A stretch of DNA of 64,000 nt from an uncultured Bacteroidales bacterium (GTDB lineage Bacteria; Bacteroidota; Bacteroidia; Bacteroidales; P3). How positions within the stretch are numbered: the stretch's first letter is position 1; each line of letters starts with the position of its first letter. Below the pieces are notes generated by a model. The model was given only the letters and a program-made list of their open reading frames with translations, was not told the origin of the DNA and searched no databases. A program made the position numbers and the translations under genes. The stretch spans positions 34,131 through 98,130 of the forward strand of contig CAMWNM010000004.1 of assembly GCA_947175635.1 (NCBI GenBank), in the 5' to 3' direction. This document shows positions 35,268 through 44,688 of this stretch, piece by piece.

Positions 35268-37247
35268 TTAATCGAAGAAACGCCAGGAAACACCGAACCG
35301 GACACAGCGGTCCACCAGGGGATAATGCGGTGTTTGGATATAGTTGTATTTGAACAGGCCCTCCGCCACATTCAGACACTTGATAAACAGGTTGGCCCGC
35401 TTCACTTGGAAATTCAAGAACACGTTCATAAAAAAGAAATTGCCCGTCTTTATCTCATCCTGCCAATAATAGCCGGCCGTAGCGGGATTGTAGGCATCGG
35501 CATAATAACGCGTGTTATAGACAAACTCCAGACCGATCTGTATCTGCGCGATATTCTTTATCGGAATGATCCCGTACAGGCTTTCCTGCAACCCGAACAA
35601 GGGCAGATGCAGATAATCTTCGTTGGAACTGTAACCCAACATCAACAAATTATCCAAACCCACGTATCTGCCGATATGCAGATTCTTGCCCGCCACGGCA
35701 TTCACCACCCAGAATTCCTTATCCGCCTGCACGGGACCGTCTTTCTTCATAAACACGTAATCGTTCAACATCCCGGCCTTGGCCCTTAACCACCAACCTT
35801 TATAATTGAATTTCACCTGCAGATAGGCTTCCGTAGTTTTCCCGAAATCGTTCGACCAATAGAAATGATTGGAAAAATGCCATGTATAAAGCCAGTCCGC
35901 CTCGAAACGGTTCACCCCCAACATTACCTCTATCCCGTCGCGTTTGGAAAGCGTCCTTTCCCTGTCATCCCTGAAAAGATATTTGAACATGGCCCTGCCG
36001 CTGAAATCAAAATTATTGTACCCGCCGAAACCGAAATCGAGATAGGCGTCAAACACGAAACGGTCGGCAAAATCCACCTGAACCTGTGCGAAAGGAAACC
36101 ACTGCACACAATCTTTGCGGAGCATCCGGTCATGCCAGCGGATGTATTCGTTCTTGAAACCTGCGGCAAACTTGAACCGATAGCCGAAAGGCAGGTATTC
36201 CATATCCGAACTGCTGTAAAACACGCGGTTGGTCATCTTCATCATCACATTCTGTTCCGAACTCTGCGTCGGATCCAGAAAGAAATCGGTGTAGAATCCA
36301 TCGTCGGCCGTTGTCTTGTCGCGGTATTTGAGCAACATGTCCTCTACCTCGAAACTATGGGTGATATAACCGTAGCTGCGGTTATTTTCGGGAATGGAAT
36401 CTTTCTTGGTATCGTAAAAATGATAGGATTGCTTAAAAAAGTATTTGTTCTCCCGCCAACGGTTGGATGCGGAGGTCATGTACACAGGTATCTTGAGCCT
36501 GTTCGTCGATATATTCCGGGTAAAGAGGGAATCTTCCTTTATGCCGCCGTTCTCGCCTACCGCCACCACATTGTGGATATAACCGAAAACGATACGGTAT
36601 CGGGCATCCCGGCTGATATAATTGCCCGAAAAACGCACGTTGTATTGATTGCTGCGGCTGTTATAGTAGCGACCATACACGTCGTACACCCTGAAATCGA
36701 TATCCAGATTCAATCCCCGGGCCACATTTTGGCTATGGGTGGCCCTGAAAAAATTCAGGTCTTTCCCGAAGTTATTAACGAAATAAAGCGTTGTATAAGG
36801 ATTCTTGGTCTGATAAAAAGGGGTATTTTCCAAGGTGTAGAACCACGAAGAAAAAGGATTCTCCCGCAAGCCGAAACCGGCCACCTGTCTGGGCATGTAT
36901 TCCAGCAATTGGTCGGGCATCCCCAAACTTCCCCGATCCACCCGAAAATCATTGTGCTGATAGAGGGCATCGAATTTCTGAAATCCATCCAGCGGATACT
37001 GCATCGTATCGAATACAGGAAGACCGCTTTGCATATAGAGGTCGTAATACACCACGGTTTCGCCCCTGCTCTTTGCCAAACCGGCCAGCTTGGCCCTGCG
37101 GATAGAGTCACGCCTTTGTTGCGGCGTAAGTTCAGGTATTTCCTCTGAAACGGGCGCCGGTTCCTGGGCGTATGCAGCAAGCGGCCATATTCCCACCACC
37201 CCCGTCGCAAGGAGCAAGAATACCCTTATTTTAGCTCGAAGCCGCAT
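35268..37247 (-). CDS. Putative porin, outer-membrane beta-barrel
   Basis: A 659-residue protein with a signal peptide (VFLLLATGVVGIWPLAAYAQ). A short Pro/Glu-rich segment precedes a long array of alternating aromatic beta-strands (FRVYDVYGRYYNSRSNQYNVRFSGNYI, RFVFDAYLDFGFGGYNNFDFSGRAMF), and the C-terminal residue is aromatic after VRFGVSWRFFD. This fits the Bacteroidota 'putative porin' family. It is the last gene of HU/SPOR-trmB-porin, 20 bp after trmB. The transported substrate is unknown. Confidence 0.85.
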   Translation of the reverse strand: MRLRAKIRVFLLLATGVVGIWPLAAYAQEPAPVSEEIPELTPQQRRDSIRRAKLAGLAKSRGETVVYYDLYMQSGLPVFDTMQYPLDGFQKFDALYQHNDFRVDRGSLGMPDQLLEYMPRQVAGFGLRENPFSSWFYTLENTPFYQTKNPYTTLYFVNNFGKDLNFFRATHSQNVARGLNLDIDFRVYDVYGRYYNSRSNQYNVRFSGNYISRDARYRIVFGYIHNVVAVGENGGIKEDSLFTRNISTNRLKIPVYMTSASNRWRENKYFFKQSYHFYDTKKDSIPENNRSYGYITHSFEVEDMLLKYRDKTTADDGFYTDFFLDPTQSSEQNVMMKMTNRVFYSSSDMEYLPFGYRFKFAAGFKNEYIRWHDRMLRKDCVQWFPFAQVQVDFADRFVFDAYLDFGFGGYNNFDFSGRAMFKYLFRDDRERTLSKRDGIEVMLGVNRFEADWLYTWHFSNHFYWSNDFGKTTEAYLQVKFNYKGWWLRAKAGMLNDYVFMKKDGPVQADKEFWVVNAVAGKNLHIGRYVGLDNLLMLGYSSNEDYLHLPLFGLQESLYGIIPIKNIAQIQIGLEFVYNTRYYADAYNPATAGYYWQDEIKTGNFFFMNVFLNFQVKRANLFIKCLNVAEGLFKYNYIQTPHYPLVDRCVRFGVSWRFFD

Positions 37248-37267
37248 GCGTGCCTAAGATATTTCTT

Positions 37268-37936
37268 TCAGGAAAGTTTAAAGGAGATATACTTGATGGT
37301 CCGCCCCTCGGCCAACCAACGGCGCTCGTAAAAAGTCTGCACTTGGCAAGCCTCCGCTATGGGCGTGGCTTCCGCATACAGATCCGGGCTGTCGTGCAAC
37401 ACCTCATACCCGGCCGGAAGCACCACTTCGTTGCGGCAATAGGCATACAGCTCCGTATCGTCTGTCTTGAGATGCACAACCCCCTTGCCCTCGGGAAAAA
37501 TCTTGCGGTAACGTTCCAGAAAGGAGGGGGAGCACAGCCGTTTGTTAGGTTTGGAGGGCTGGGGATCGGGGAAAGTTATCCAGATTTCCGACACTTCTCC
37601 CGGGGCAAACACCCGGTCTATGAATTCGGCACGGGTACGGATAAAAGCCACATTGGGCATATTTTCTTCCGTAGCTGTCTTGCATCCCCGCCACAAACGC
37701 GCGCCCTTGATGTCCAGACCTACAAAATTCCGCTCCGGATACCGGCGCGCCAAACCTATGGTGTAATCACCCTTTCCACAACCGATTTCCAATACGATCG
37801 GTCCCTCGTTCCCGTAATAATCGCTTTTCCATTTTCCCCGCAAGGGAGCCTGCCACGGCTGAATCGTGGCCGGAAACTGGAAAAGGTTGGCAAAGCTCAG
37901 ATTCTCTTCGAACTTTGCCAATTTATTTTTGCCCAA
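37268..37936 (-). CDS. trmB: tRNA (guanine-N7-)-methyltransferase
   Basis: A 222-residue SAM enzyme forming m7G46 in tRNA. Motifs: VLEIGCGKGDYTIGLA (SAM motif I), FVGLDIKGARLWRG, and the family signature WITFPDPQPSKPNKR. The start codon is TTG; the first residues MGKNKL are the conserved Bacteroidota N-terminus and no in-frame ATG is near. The gene begins 6 bp after the HU/SPOR gene stop, so translation is likely coupled. Confidence 0.95.
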   Translation of the reverse strand: MGKNKLAKFEENLSFANLFQFPATIQPWQAPLRGKWKSDYYGNEGPIVLEIGCGKGDYTIGLARRYPERNFVGLDIKGARLWRGCKTATEENMPNVAFIRTRAEFIDRVFAPGEVSEIWITFPDPQPSKPNKRLCSPSFLERYRKIFPEGKGVVHLKTDDTELYAYCRNEVVLPAGYEVLHDSPDLYAEATPIAEACQVQTFYERRWLAEGRTIKYISFKLS

Positions 37937-37942
37937 ACCTCT

Positions 37943-39139
37943 TTAGTTTGCAAAAATCCAACAATCGATGTTCCTGTTGCGCAATGCGGTTCTTTCCCCC
38001 ACCGCCTCTTCGCGTGTGGCGCAGGTTTTCACACTCACATAAAAGAGGTTTTTCGCCTCGATATAGTATATGGTGGCCGCCAGACCATTGGCGCACATAT
38101 TCTGCGCCATCCTGCCGGCATTGGCTTCCGAAGCGAAACTTCCCACGATAAGGTAGAACTTCCCGGCCTGCGGCCGTTTCGCATCCACTTTCCTGCCCGA
38201 TGCGGATTCAACTTTCTTCACCGCTTCTTTCTTGGGGGCCGGAGCGGGTTTCGCGGCGGCTTTCGGCGCAGCCTGGCTTGCAGCCTGCATCTTTTTGGCC
38301 TGCGCTTCCTGCTCCTTTCTCTTTACTTCGCCCGCCATCACAGCCTGTGCCACCTGCGCGTTTTCTTCTTCCATGACGGTGGATTCCAATTCATCCTCCA
38401 TCATCTGATCCACAGCGGCTTCCACCATATCATCCGCCGGCAGCTGCATTTCCAAAGCGGGTTTTTCACCAAGGCCGAACAAGGCTTTCCGAACAGGCGC
38501 GACACCCAATATCACGGCAAGCAATACGGCAAGCACGCACAACAAGATAAACCAAGTGCGGGCATATACCGGCAGCGGTGCCTGCGGCGCAGGTCTTTTA
38601 CGCGACCCCAACACGATTTCCTTGCCTGAAGAAGCCGGCTGGGCGGCGGGTTGCAATTTGGGCTTTCCGATGGGACGGGGCGCATGTTTTCCCCGCGCCT
38701 TTTCTACCGGTACCGGCGGACGTAAAGGCCGTTCCTCCTTGGGTAATTCCGGCAGAACCGTCTGCGGAGCGGGCTGTTCCAATCCGAAATTGGCATTGTC
38801 CGCATTGACCGGTTCTTCGGAGGCCGATTTAAACAACACCTTGTCGTCCACAATCACAAAAGTGCCCACTTCGGCTATCGTAACCTTTCCCGTGCCCTTG
38901 AGCTCCTGCAATACCTTGCGCACCCATTTTTCGAGTTCGGTGCGGGCGTCTTCTTCGTTCAGATTCTCTTCAAAGGCAAAAAAGTTCAAAAAGGCCTTGT
39001 CGGTGGGCATCACTTCCTTGAACAAAATCTTGTTCCGGCCGTCTCGCTGTTCGGTATAAAAAACGCCCAGCCCCGGAACGGCGGCTTCCCTGCCGGGCTG
39101 TTCGTTCAAAAATTTCCGCAAATAATCTACAACGTTCAT
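37943..39139 (-). CDS. HU-CCDC81-like and SPOR domain membrane protein
   Basis: A 398-residue protein in three parts. Residues ~1-120 resemble the two bacterial HU-CCDC81 domains (VVDYLRKFLNEQPGREAAVPGLGVFYTEQRDG and VRKVLQELKGTGKVTIAEVGTFVIVDDK). A single membrane segment lies near 190-210 (WFILLCVLAVLLAVILGV), followed by an Ala/Lys/Glu-rich periplasmic linker. A C-terminal SPOR domain (GKFYLIVGSFASEANAGRMAQNM ... YVSVKTCATREEA) should bind septal peptidoglycan. The N-terminal half would be cytoplasmic, joining a nucleoid-protein-like fold to the division site. Confidence 0.87.
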   Translation of the reverse strand: MNVVDYLRKFLNEQPGREAAVPGLGVFYTEQRDGRNKILFKEVMPTDKAFLNFFAFEENLNEEDARTELEKWVRKVLQELKGTGKVTIAEVGTFVIVDDKVLFKSASEEPVNADNANFGLEQPAPQTVLPELPKEERPLRPPVPVEKARGKHAPRPIGKPKLQPAAQPASSGKEIVLGSRKRPAPQAPLPVYARTWFILLCVLAVLLAVILGVAPVRKALFGLGEKPALEMQLPADDMVEAAVDQMMEDELESTVMEEENAQVAQAVMAGEVKRKEQEAQAKKMQAASQAAPKAAAKPAPAPKKEAVKKVESASGRKVDAKRPQAGKFYLIVGSFASEANAGRMAQNMCANGLAATIYYIEAKNLFYVSVKTCATREEAVGERTALRNRNIDCWIFAN

Positions 39140-39207
39140 ATTGAAATTATTTTAAGGCTTTGCTTGCCTGATTCTAAATTTTCTTTTTTGCAAAAAAACA
39201 TTCCGTT

Positions 39208-39822
39208 TTAAAACAAACCGTTTATCTGGGCATCCACCTTGTCGATAATCGACCCCAGATCTTCAGGCTTGTTGCTGAAATCAAGGTTATTCACGTCCAC
39301 TATCAGCAAATTTCCCTGCTTGTAATGCCCTATCCAGCTTTCGTAACGATCATTGAGGCTTTTGAGATAATCCAGTCTGATGGAACTTTCATAGTCCCGG
39401 CCACGCTGCTGTATCTGCCTTACCAATGTGGAAATATCCGCACGCAGATATATCAGCAGATCGGGCGGCTGGAGAAAAGACTGCATAAGCTCGAACAGCG
39501 ACACGTAATTTTCAAAATCGCGCGTGGTCATCAGCCCCATGGCGTGAAGATTGGGGGCGAAGATGTAGGCGTCTTCGTAAATGGTTCTGTCCTGAATCAC
39601 ATTCTTGCCCTTTTTCCGTATATCGATAACCTGACGAAAACGGGTATTGAGAAAATATATCTGCAAATTGAACGACCATCTGCGCATGTCTTCGTAAAAA
39701 CTGTTCAGATAGGGATTGTCGTCCACTTCCTCATAGAGCGGTTTCCAACGGTAATGCTTGGAAAGCAGACCGGTCAGCGTGGTCTTGCCCGACCCTATGT
39801 TTCCTGCTATGGCAATGTGCAT
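39208..39822 (-). CDS. Deoxynucleoside kinase family protein
   Basis: A 204-residue P-loop kinase: Walker A AIAGNIGSGKTTL, the DRS-like VIQDRTIYEDAYIFA, and a lid with arginines (QIQQRGRDYESSIRL). It phosphorylates deoxynucleosides in salvage; the exact base preference cannot be read here. The start is ATG 39822 (MHIAIAGNIGSGK), or one codon earlier (39825). The 68-bp gap to the downstream HU/SPOR gene contains no perfect -7 box, so they may be co-transcribed. Confidence 0.9.
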   Translation of the reverse strand: MHIAIAGNIGSGKTTLTGLLSKHYRWKPLYEEVDDNPYLNSFYEDMRRWSFNLQIYFLNTRFRQVIDIRKKGKNVIQDRTIYEDAYIFAPNLHAMGLMTTRDFENYVSLFELMQSFLQPPDLLIYLRADISTLVRQIQQRGRDYESSIRLDYLKSLNDRYESWIGHYKQGNLLIVDVNNLDFSNKPEDLGSIIDKVDAQINGLF

Positions 39823-39888
39823 CATGATGCAAAATCTTTTCTTGTTCAACGCAAGGCGACCCCCTTGACAGCAATACGCCTAAGAATG

Positions 39889-39896
39889 CAAAGATA
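39889..39896 (-). promoter_or_regulatory. Likely -7 box of the deoxynucleoside kinase gene
   Basis: The minus strand reads TATCTTTG ~65 nt before the ATG. The expected -33 position reads TTC. Confidence 0.5.
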
Positions 39897-39935
39897 CGCG
39901 AAAAAGCGTTTTGCATTGAAACCCGTACAACAAAA

Positions 39936-39986
39936 AAACCGGAATCCGCCAAAGGAAAAACTTTCTCCCCAGACGAATTCCGGTTT
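39936..39986 (-). terminator. Intrinsic terminator of the rpoBC operon
   Basis: AAACCGGAAT and ATTCCGGTTT form the stem; the ~31-nt loop can itself fold (GGAGAAAG/TTTTTCC). On the minus strand it ends in a run of seven T. It lies 20 bp after the DUF3467 stop. Confidence 0.82.
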
Positions 39987-40005
39987 CGGCGCCTTTTTCA
40001 ATGCC

Positions 40006-40320
40006 CTACGCTTCGGTAGAAGGCATATTCATGAAAGACTCCATCGAAACCTCAGGTTCCTGAATCGTGCCAAAAGTGCTTTCATAGCGATGCACATTGT
40101 CTGACAAAGCTTTCATTAGCCTTTTGGCGTGATGCGGCGTGAGGATGATCCTCGATTTCACACGGGCTTTTTCAACGCCCGGCATCACCCGGATAAAATC
40201 CACCACGAACTCTGCCTGAGAATGCGTTATCATTGCCAGATTGGCATAGACGCCCTCAGCCACATCGGGCGAGAGTTCAATCTGGATCGAATGTTTTCCT
40301 TTAGCGTCTTTCTTTTCCAT
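40006..40320 (-). CDS. DUF3467 protein
   Basis: A 104-residue protein with the DUF3467 pattern: IQIELSPDVAEGVYANLAMITHSQAEFVVDFIRVMPGVEKARVKSRIILTPHHAKRLM. It starts 3 bp after rpoC and is the last gene of the RNA polymerase operon in many Bacteroidota. Its function is unknown; the position suggests a role linked to transcription. A terminator follows. Confidence 0.9.
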   Translation of the reverse strand: MEKKDAKGKHSIQIELSPDVAEGVYANLAMITHSQAEFVVDFIRVMPGVEKARVKSRIILTPHHAKRLMKALSDNVHRYESTFGTIQEPEVSMESFMNMPSTEA

Positions 40321-40323
40321 TTT

Positions 40324-43300
40324 TTATTCTTCGGTGGAAGCATTCACCAAATCGGCGTATTCTTCGGTGGAATAAACAATATTGTCTTTATAGGCATCCA
40401 AACCCGTTCCGGCAGGAATCAGATGTCCTACCAAAACGTTTTCTTTCAAACCTTCCAGATAATCTACCTTGGCGTTGACAGCTGCATCGGTAAGCACCTT
40501 GGTGGTTTCCTGGAACGATGCGGCCGAGAGGAAACTGCGTACCTGCAAAGAAGCGCGGGTGATACCCTGCAGTATCTGACGGGCCGTAGCCGGCCGGGCG
40601 TCTCTTGCGGTAACAGGTTTCAAACCTTTGCGGCGCAATACCGAATTTTCATCGCGTAAGGCGCGGGCGGTAAGAATCTGACCCTCCTTGAGGTTTTCGG
40701 AATCACCGGCTTCCACCACCACTTTCTCTCCGTAGATACGGTCGTTCACTTCCACAAAGTCCACTTTGTTCACGTGTTCGCCTTCCAGGAAATTGGTATC
40801 GCCCGGATCAATCACTTCCACCTTGCGCATCATCTGACGCACAATCACCTCAAAGTGCTTGTCGTTGATCTTCACACCTTGCAGACGGTACACTTCCTGA
40901 ATTTCGTTCACGATGTATTCCTGCACTTTCATAGGGCCTTTGATGGCCAATATGTCGGCCGGTGTGATGGCACCTTCCGAAAGCGGCGTACCGGCTTTCA
41001 CATAATCGTTTTCCTGAGCCAGAATCTGTTTGGAGGTAGGTATCAGATAGGCTTTGGCCTCTCCCACCTTGGGGGTGATGATGATTTCGCGGTTGCCGCG
41101 CTTGAGCTTCTTTCCGAAACTTACGATACCGTCCACTTCGGCCACCACCGCCGGATCCGACGGATTACGGGCTTCAAACAACTCGGTAACGCGGGGAAGA
41201 CCGCCCGTGATATCGCCCGACTTGCCGAACGAACGCGGGATCTTCACCAATATGTCACCTGCCTGTATCTTGCTGTTGTCGTCCAACTGCACGTGCGCCC
41301 CCACGGGAATATCGTATATCTTGAGGATATTGCCGCTGCCGTCAACAATGTTGATGGAGGGATTCTTGGATTTCTGACGCGATTCGATGATGATCCGGTC
41401 TTTGTATCCGGTCTGGTCGTCGGAACCTTCGCGGTAGGTAACGTTTTCCACCAGATTCTGGAACGAAATCTTACCGGAATACTCCGATACGATGACCGCG
41501 TTGTAGGGATCCCAGTCGGCAATCAGTTTGCCGGCTTTCACCTCGTCGCCCGAAGCCACATACAAAGCCGCCCCGTAAGGGATATTGGCCGTGGTGAGCA
41601 CCGCCTTGGTATTGGGATCCACAATCCGCAATTCAGCCGAACGGCCAATCACCACTTCGTGCTTGCCCTTTTCTTCGCTGGTGTGCGAAACGCTTCTCAA
41701 TTCATCTATTTCCACCAACCCGTCATAAGAAGCCGTGATGTTGGAGGCGATACTGCTGCCACCGGCAACCCCCCCTACGTGGAACGTACGCAAGGTAAGC
41801 TGCGTACCGGGTTCCCCGATGGACTGGGCGGCGATAACCCCCACCGCTTCGCCTCGTTGAACCATTTTGTTGGTGGCAAGGTTCCGTCCGTAGCACTTGG
41901 CGCAGACCCCATGCTTGGATTCACAGGTAAGCACCGAACGGATTTCCACTTCTTCGATAGGCGATTCTTCTATCTGGCGGGCTATTTCTTCGGTAATCTC
42001 CTCACCGGCCTTCACAATCAGCTTGCCGGTTTGCGGATGAACAACATCGTCGATGGTGGTTCTACCCAAGATACGTTCGTAGAGCGATTCCACCACGTCG
42101 TCGTTTTTCTTCAGGGCCGTGGCAATCAAACCGCGCTGGGTATGGCAATCTTCCTCGGAAATGATGACATCTTGCGAAACATCCACCAGACGACGGGTCA
42201 GGTATCCGGCATCGGCCGTTTTCAAGGCCGTATCGGCAAGACCCTTGCGGGCACCGTGCGTGGAGATGAAGTATTCCAACACCGAAAGCCCTTCCTTGAA
42301 ATTCGACAGAATCGGGTTTTCGATAATCTCACCGCCGCTGGCACCGGCCTTCTGCGGCTTGGCCATAAGACCACGCATCCCGCAAAGCTGACGGATCTGC
42401 TCCTTGGAACCACGGGCGCCGGAATCCAACATCATGAATACCGGGTTGAAGCCCTGGCGGTCGGAAGACAGCTGCTTCATCACCGCATTGGTAAGCTTGT
42501 TGTTGGTATGTGTCCAGATATCGATGATCTGGTTGTATCGTTCGTTGTTGGTGATGAAACCGAGGTTGTAGTTGTTCATCACTTCGTCCACGTCGCTGTT
42601 GGCCTTGGCGATAAGCTCTTCTTTCACCTTCGGGATGATCACATCGCCGAGATTGAACGAAAGACTGCCCTTGAAGGCCGTGCGATACCCCATGCTCTTG
42701 ATATCGTCCAGGAACTTCACGGTCTTGGACATACCGCATTTCTTCAATACATCGGCAATGATATCACGCAACGACTTCTTGGTAAGAACCTCATTGATAA
42801 AACCGTATTCGGGCGGAACCACCTGATTGAAAAGGATACGCCCCACCGTGGTTTCAATCAAGGTAACCTTGCCATCGGCATCGGTCCGGCGGATTTTCAC
42901 CCACGCGTGGAGATCCACCTGCTTTTCGTTGTGAGCGATAATGGCTTCTTCGGGCGAATAGAAAACGGTGCCTTCCCCTTTCACCACATCGTTGCCCTCG
43001 GTCTTGCGGCCTTTGGTAAGATAGTACAGCCCCAACACCATATCCTGAGAAGGAACGGTGATAGGTGCGCCATTGGCGGGGTTAAGGATATTGTGCGAAG
43101 CCAGCATCAACAACTGGGCTTCCAGAATGGCGGCATTACCCAGCGGTACATGAACGGCCATCTGGTCACCGTCGAAGTCGGCATTGAAGGCCGTACAGCA
43201 CAAGGGGTGCAGACGCATGGCCTTGCCTTCGATCAACTTGGGCTGGAAAGCCTGGATACCCAGACGGTGCAAGGTCGGGGCACGGTTCATCAGAACGGGA

Positions 43301-44598
43301 TGCCCTTTCAATATGTTTTCAAGGATATCCCACACCACGGGATCCTTGCGTTCCACGATTTTCTTGGCCGATTTCACGGTCTTTACGATACCGCGTTCCA
43401 GCATCTTGCGGATGATGAACGGCTTGTAGAGCTCGGCCGCCATATCTTTGGGCAACCCCATCTCGTTCATCTTCAAATCCGGACCTACCACGATGACCGA
43501 ACGGCCCGAATAGTCCACACGTTTACCGAGCAAATTCTGACGGAAACGTCCCTGTTTCCCTTTAAGGCTGTCGGAGAGGGATTTGAGCATCCTCGCCCCT
43601 TCGCTCTTTGCCGAACGGGCCTTGCGGGAGTTGTCGAAAAGCGAATCCACGGCCTCCTGGAGCATACGTTTTTCGTTACGCATGATCACATCGGGCGCCT
43701 TGATTTCGATAAGTTTTTTCAAACGGTTGTTGCGGATGATGACCCTGCGGTAGAGATCGTTCAAATCCGACGTGGCGAAACGGCCGCCATCCAAAGGCAC
43801 CAAAGGCCGCAAATCGGGCGGAATCACCGGAATCACCTTCATGATCATCCATTCGGGACGGTTCTCCACACGCGTCTGGGAGTCGCGGAAAGATTCCACC
43901 ACGTTGAGACGCTTGAGAATATCCTGCTTGCGCTGTGCCGAAGTTTCTTTGCCGGCACGATCGCGCAATTCAAAAGAAAGTGCGTCCAGATCTATCTTCT
44001 TCAACAGACCATATAAAGCCTCTCCGCCCATCTTGGCGATGAACTTGTTGGGATCTTCGTCATCCAACAGTGCGTTGTCGGCAGGAAGCGTATCAAGAAT
44101 AGCGTAATACTCCTCTTCCGAAAGGAACTGGAGGGCTTCCACCCCGTCGGCGGCCTTGATACCGGGTTGGATCACCACATATTTTTCATAATAGATAATC
44201 GATTCCAGTTTTTTGGTCTGGATACCCAGCAAGGCGCCGATCTTGTTGGGGAGAGAACGGAAAAACCAGATATGCGCCACCGGCACCACCAACTGAATGT
44301 GTCCCATGCGTTCACGGCGTACCTTCTTTTCGGTTACCTCCACCCCGCAACGATCGCACACGATCCCCTTGTAACGAATCCTCTTGTACTTTCCGCAATG
44401 ACATTCCCAGTCTTTGGTCGGACCGAAAATCCTTTCGCAGAAAAGCCCGTCGCTTTCAGGCTTGTACGTGCGGTAATTAATCGTTTCCGGTTTGGTCACT
44501 TCCCCATGGGAACGTTCCAGAATCGTTTCGGGGGATGCCAGACTGACGGTGATTTTATTAAAGTCCAATGTTACCGGACCTTCTTTCTTAAACGCCAT
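40324..44598 (-). CDS. rpoC: DNA-directed RNA polymerase subunit beta'
   Basis: A 1424-residue catalytic subunit. The N-terminal zinc finger [20 protein letters not shown], the active-site Mg-binding NADFDGDQM, the bridge helix/trigger-loop region ([28 protein letters not shown]) and a second zinc site ([13 protein letters not shown]) are all present. The ATG lies 90 bp after the rpoB stop. It is full length, with no break in frame. The large plus-strand ORFs within it are shadows. Confidence 0.98.
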   Translation of the reverse strand: MAFKKEGPVTLDFNKITVSLASPETILERSHGEVTKPETINYRTYKPESDGLFCERIFGPTKDWECHCGKYKRIRYKGIVCDRCGVEVTEKKVRRERMGHIQLVVPVAHIWFFRSLPNKIGALLGIQTKKLESIIYYEKYVVIQPGIKAADGVEALQFLSEEEYYAILDTLPADNALLDDEDPNKFIAKMGGEALYGLLKKIDLDALSFELRDRAGKETSAQRKQDILKRLNVVESFRDSQTRVENRPEWMIMKVIPVIPPDLRPLVPLDGGRFATSDLNDLYRRVIIRNNRLKKLIEIKAPDVIMRNEKRMLQEAVDSLFDNSRKARSAKSEGARMLKSLSDSLKGKQGRFRQNLLGKRVDYSGRSVIVVGPDLKMNEMGLPKDMAAELYKPFIIRKMLERGIVKTVKSAKKIVERKDPVVWDILENILKGHPVLMNRAPTLHRLGIQAFQPKLIEGKAMRLHPLCCTAFNADFDGDQMAVHVPLGNAAILEAQLLMLASHNILNPANGAPITVPSQDMVLGLYYLTKGRKTEGNDVVKGEGTVFYSPEEAIIAHNEKQVDLHAWVKIRRTDADGKVTLIETTVGRILFNQVVPPEYGFINEVLTKKSLRDIIADVLKKCGMSKTVKFLDDIKSMGYRTAFKGSLSFNLGDVIIPKVKEELIAKANSDVDEVMNNYNLGFITNNERYNQIIDIWTHTNNKLTNAVMKQLSSDRQGFNPVFMMLDSGARGSKEQIRQLCGMRGLMAKPQKAGASGGEIIENPILSNFKEGLSVLEYFISTHGARKGLADTALKTADAGYLTRRLVDVSQDVIISEEDCHTQRGLIATALKKNDDVVESLYERILGRTTIDDVVHPQTGKLIVKAGEEITEEIARQIEESPIEEVEIRSVLTCESKHGVCAKCYGRNLATNKMVQRGEAVGVIAAQSIGEPGTQLTLRTFHVGGVAGGSSIASNITASYDGLVEIDELRSVSHTSEEKGKHEVVIGRSAELRIVDPNTKAVLTTANIPYGAALYVASGDEVKAGKLIADWDPYNAVIVSEYSGKISFQNLVENVTYREGSDDQTGYKDRIIIESRQKSKNPSINIVDGSGNILKIYDIPVGAHVQLDDNSKIQAGDILVKIPRSFGKSGDITGGLPRVTELFEARNPSDPAVVAEVDGIVSFGKKLKRGNREIIITPKVGEAKAYLIPTSKQILAQENDYVKAGTPLSEGAITPADILAIKGPMKVQEYIVNEIQEVYRLQGVKINDKHFEVIVRQMMRKVEVIDPGDTNFLEGEHVNKVDFVEVNDRIYGEKVVVEAGDSENLKEGQILTARALRDENSVLRRKGLKPVTARDARPATARQILQGITRASLQVRSFLSAASFQETTKVLTDAAVNAKVDYLEGLKENVLVGHLIPAGTGLDAYKDNIVYSTEEYADLVNASTEE

Positions 44599-44688
44599 TT
44601 TATGATGTAAAATTGATATTAAAAACTAAGCCCTCTCTATAAAAGCCGATGCGGAAACCGGAACAAGTCCGGCTCCCGCCCCGACAGT

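Noticed and set aside
40774-44016. 1080-codon plus-strand ORF opposite rpoC (and 46108-48498 opposite rpoB, 32902-35007 opposite gyrB)
   Set aside because: Codon bias of the highly conserved genes leaves the opposite frame open; the products look like random His/Gly/Phe-rich sequence.
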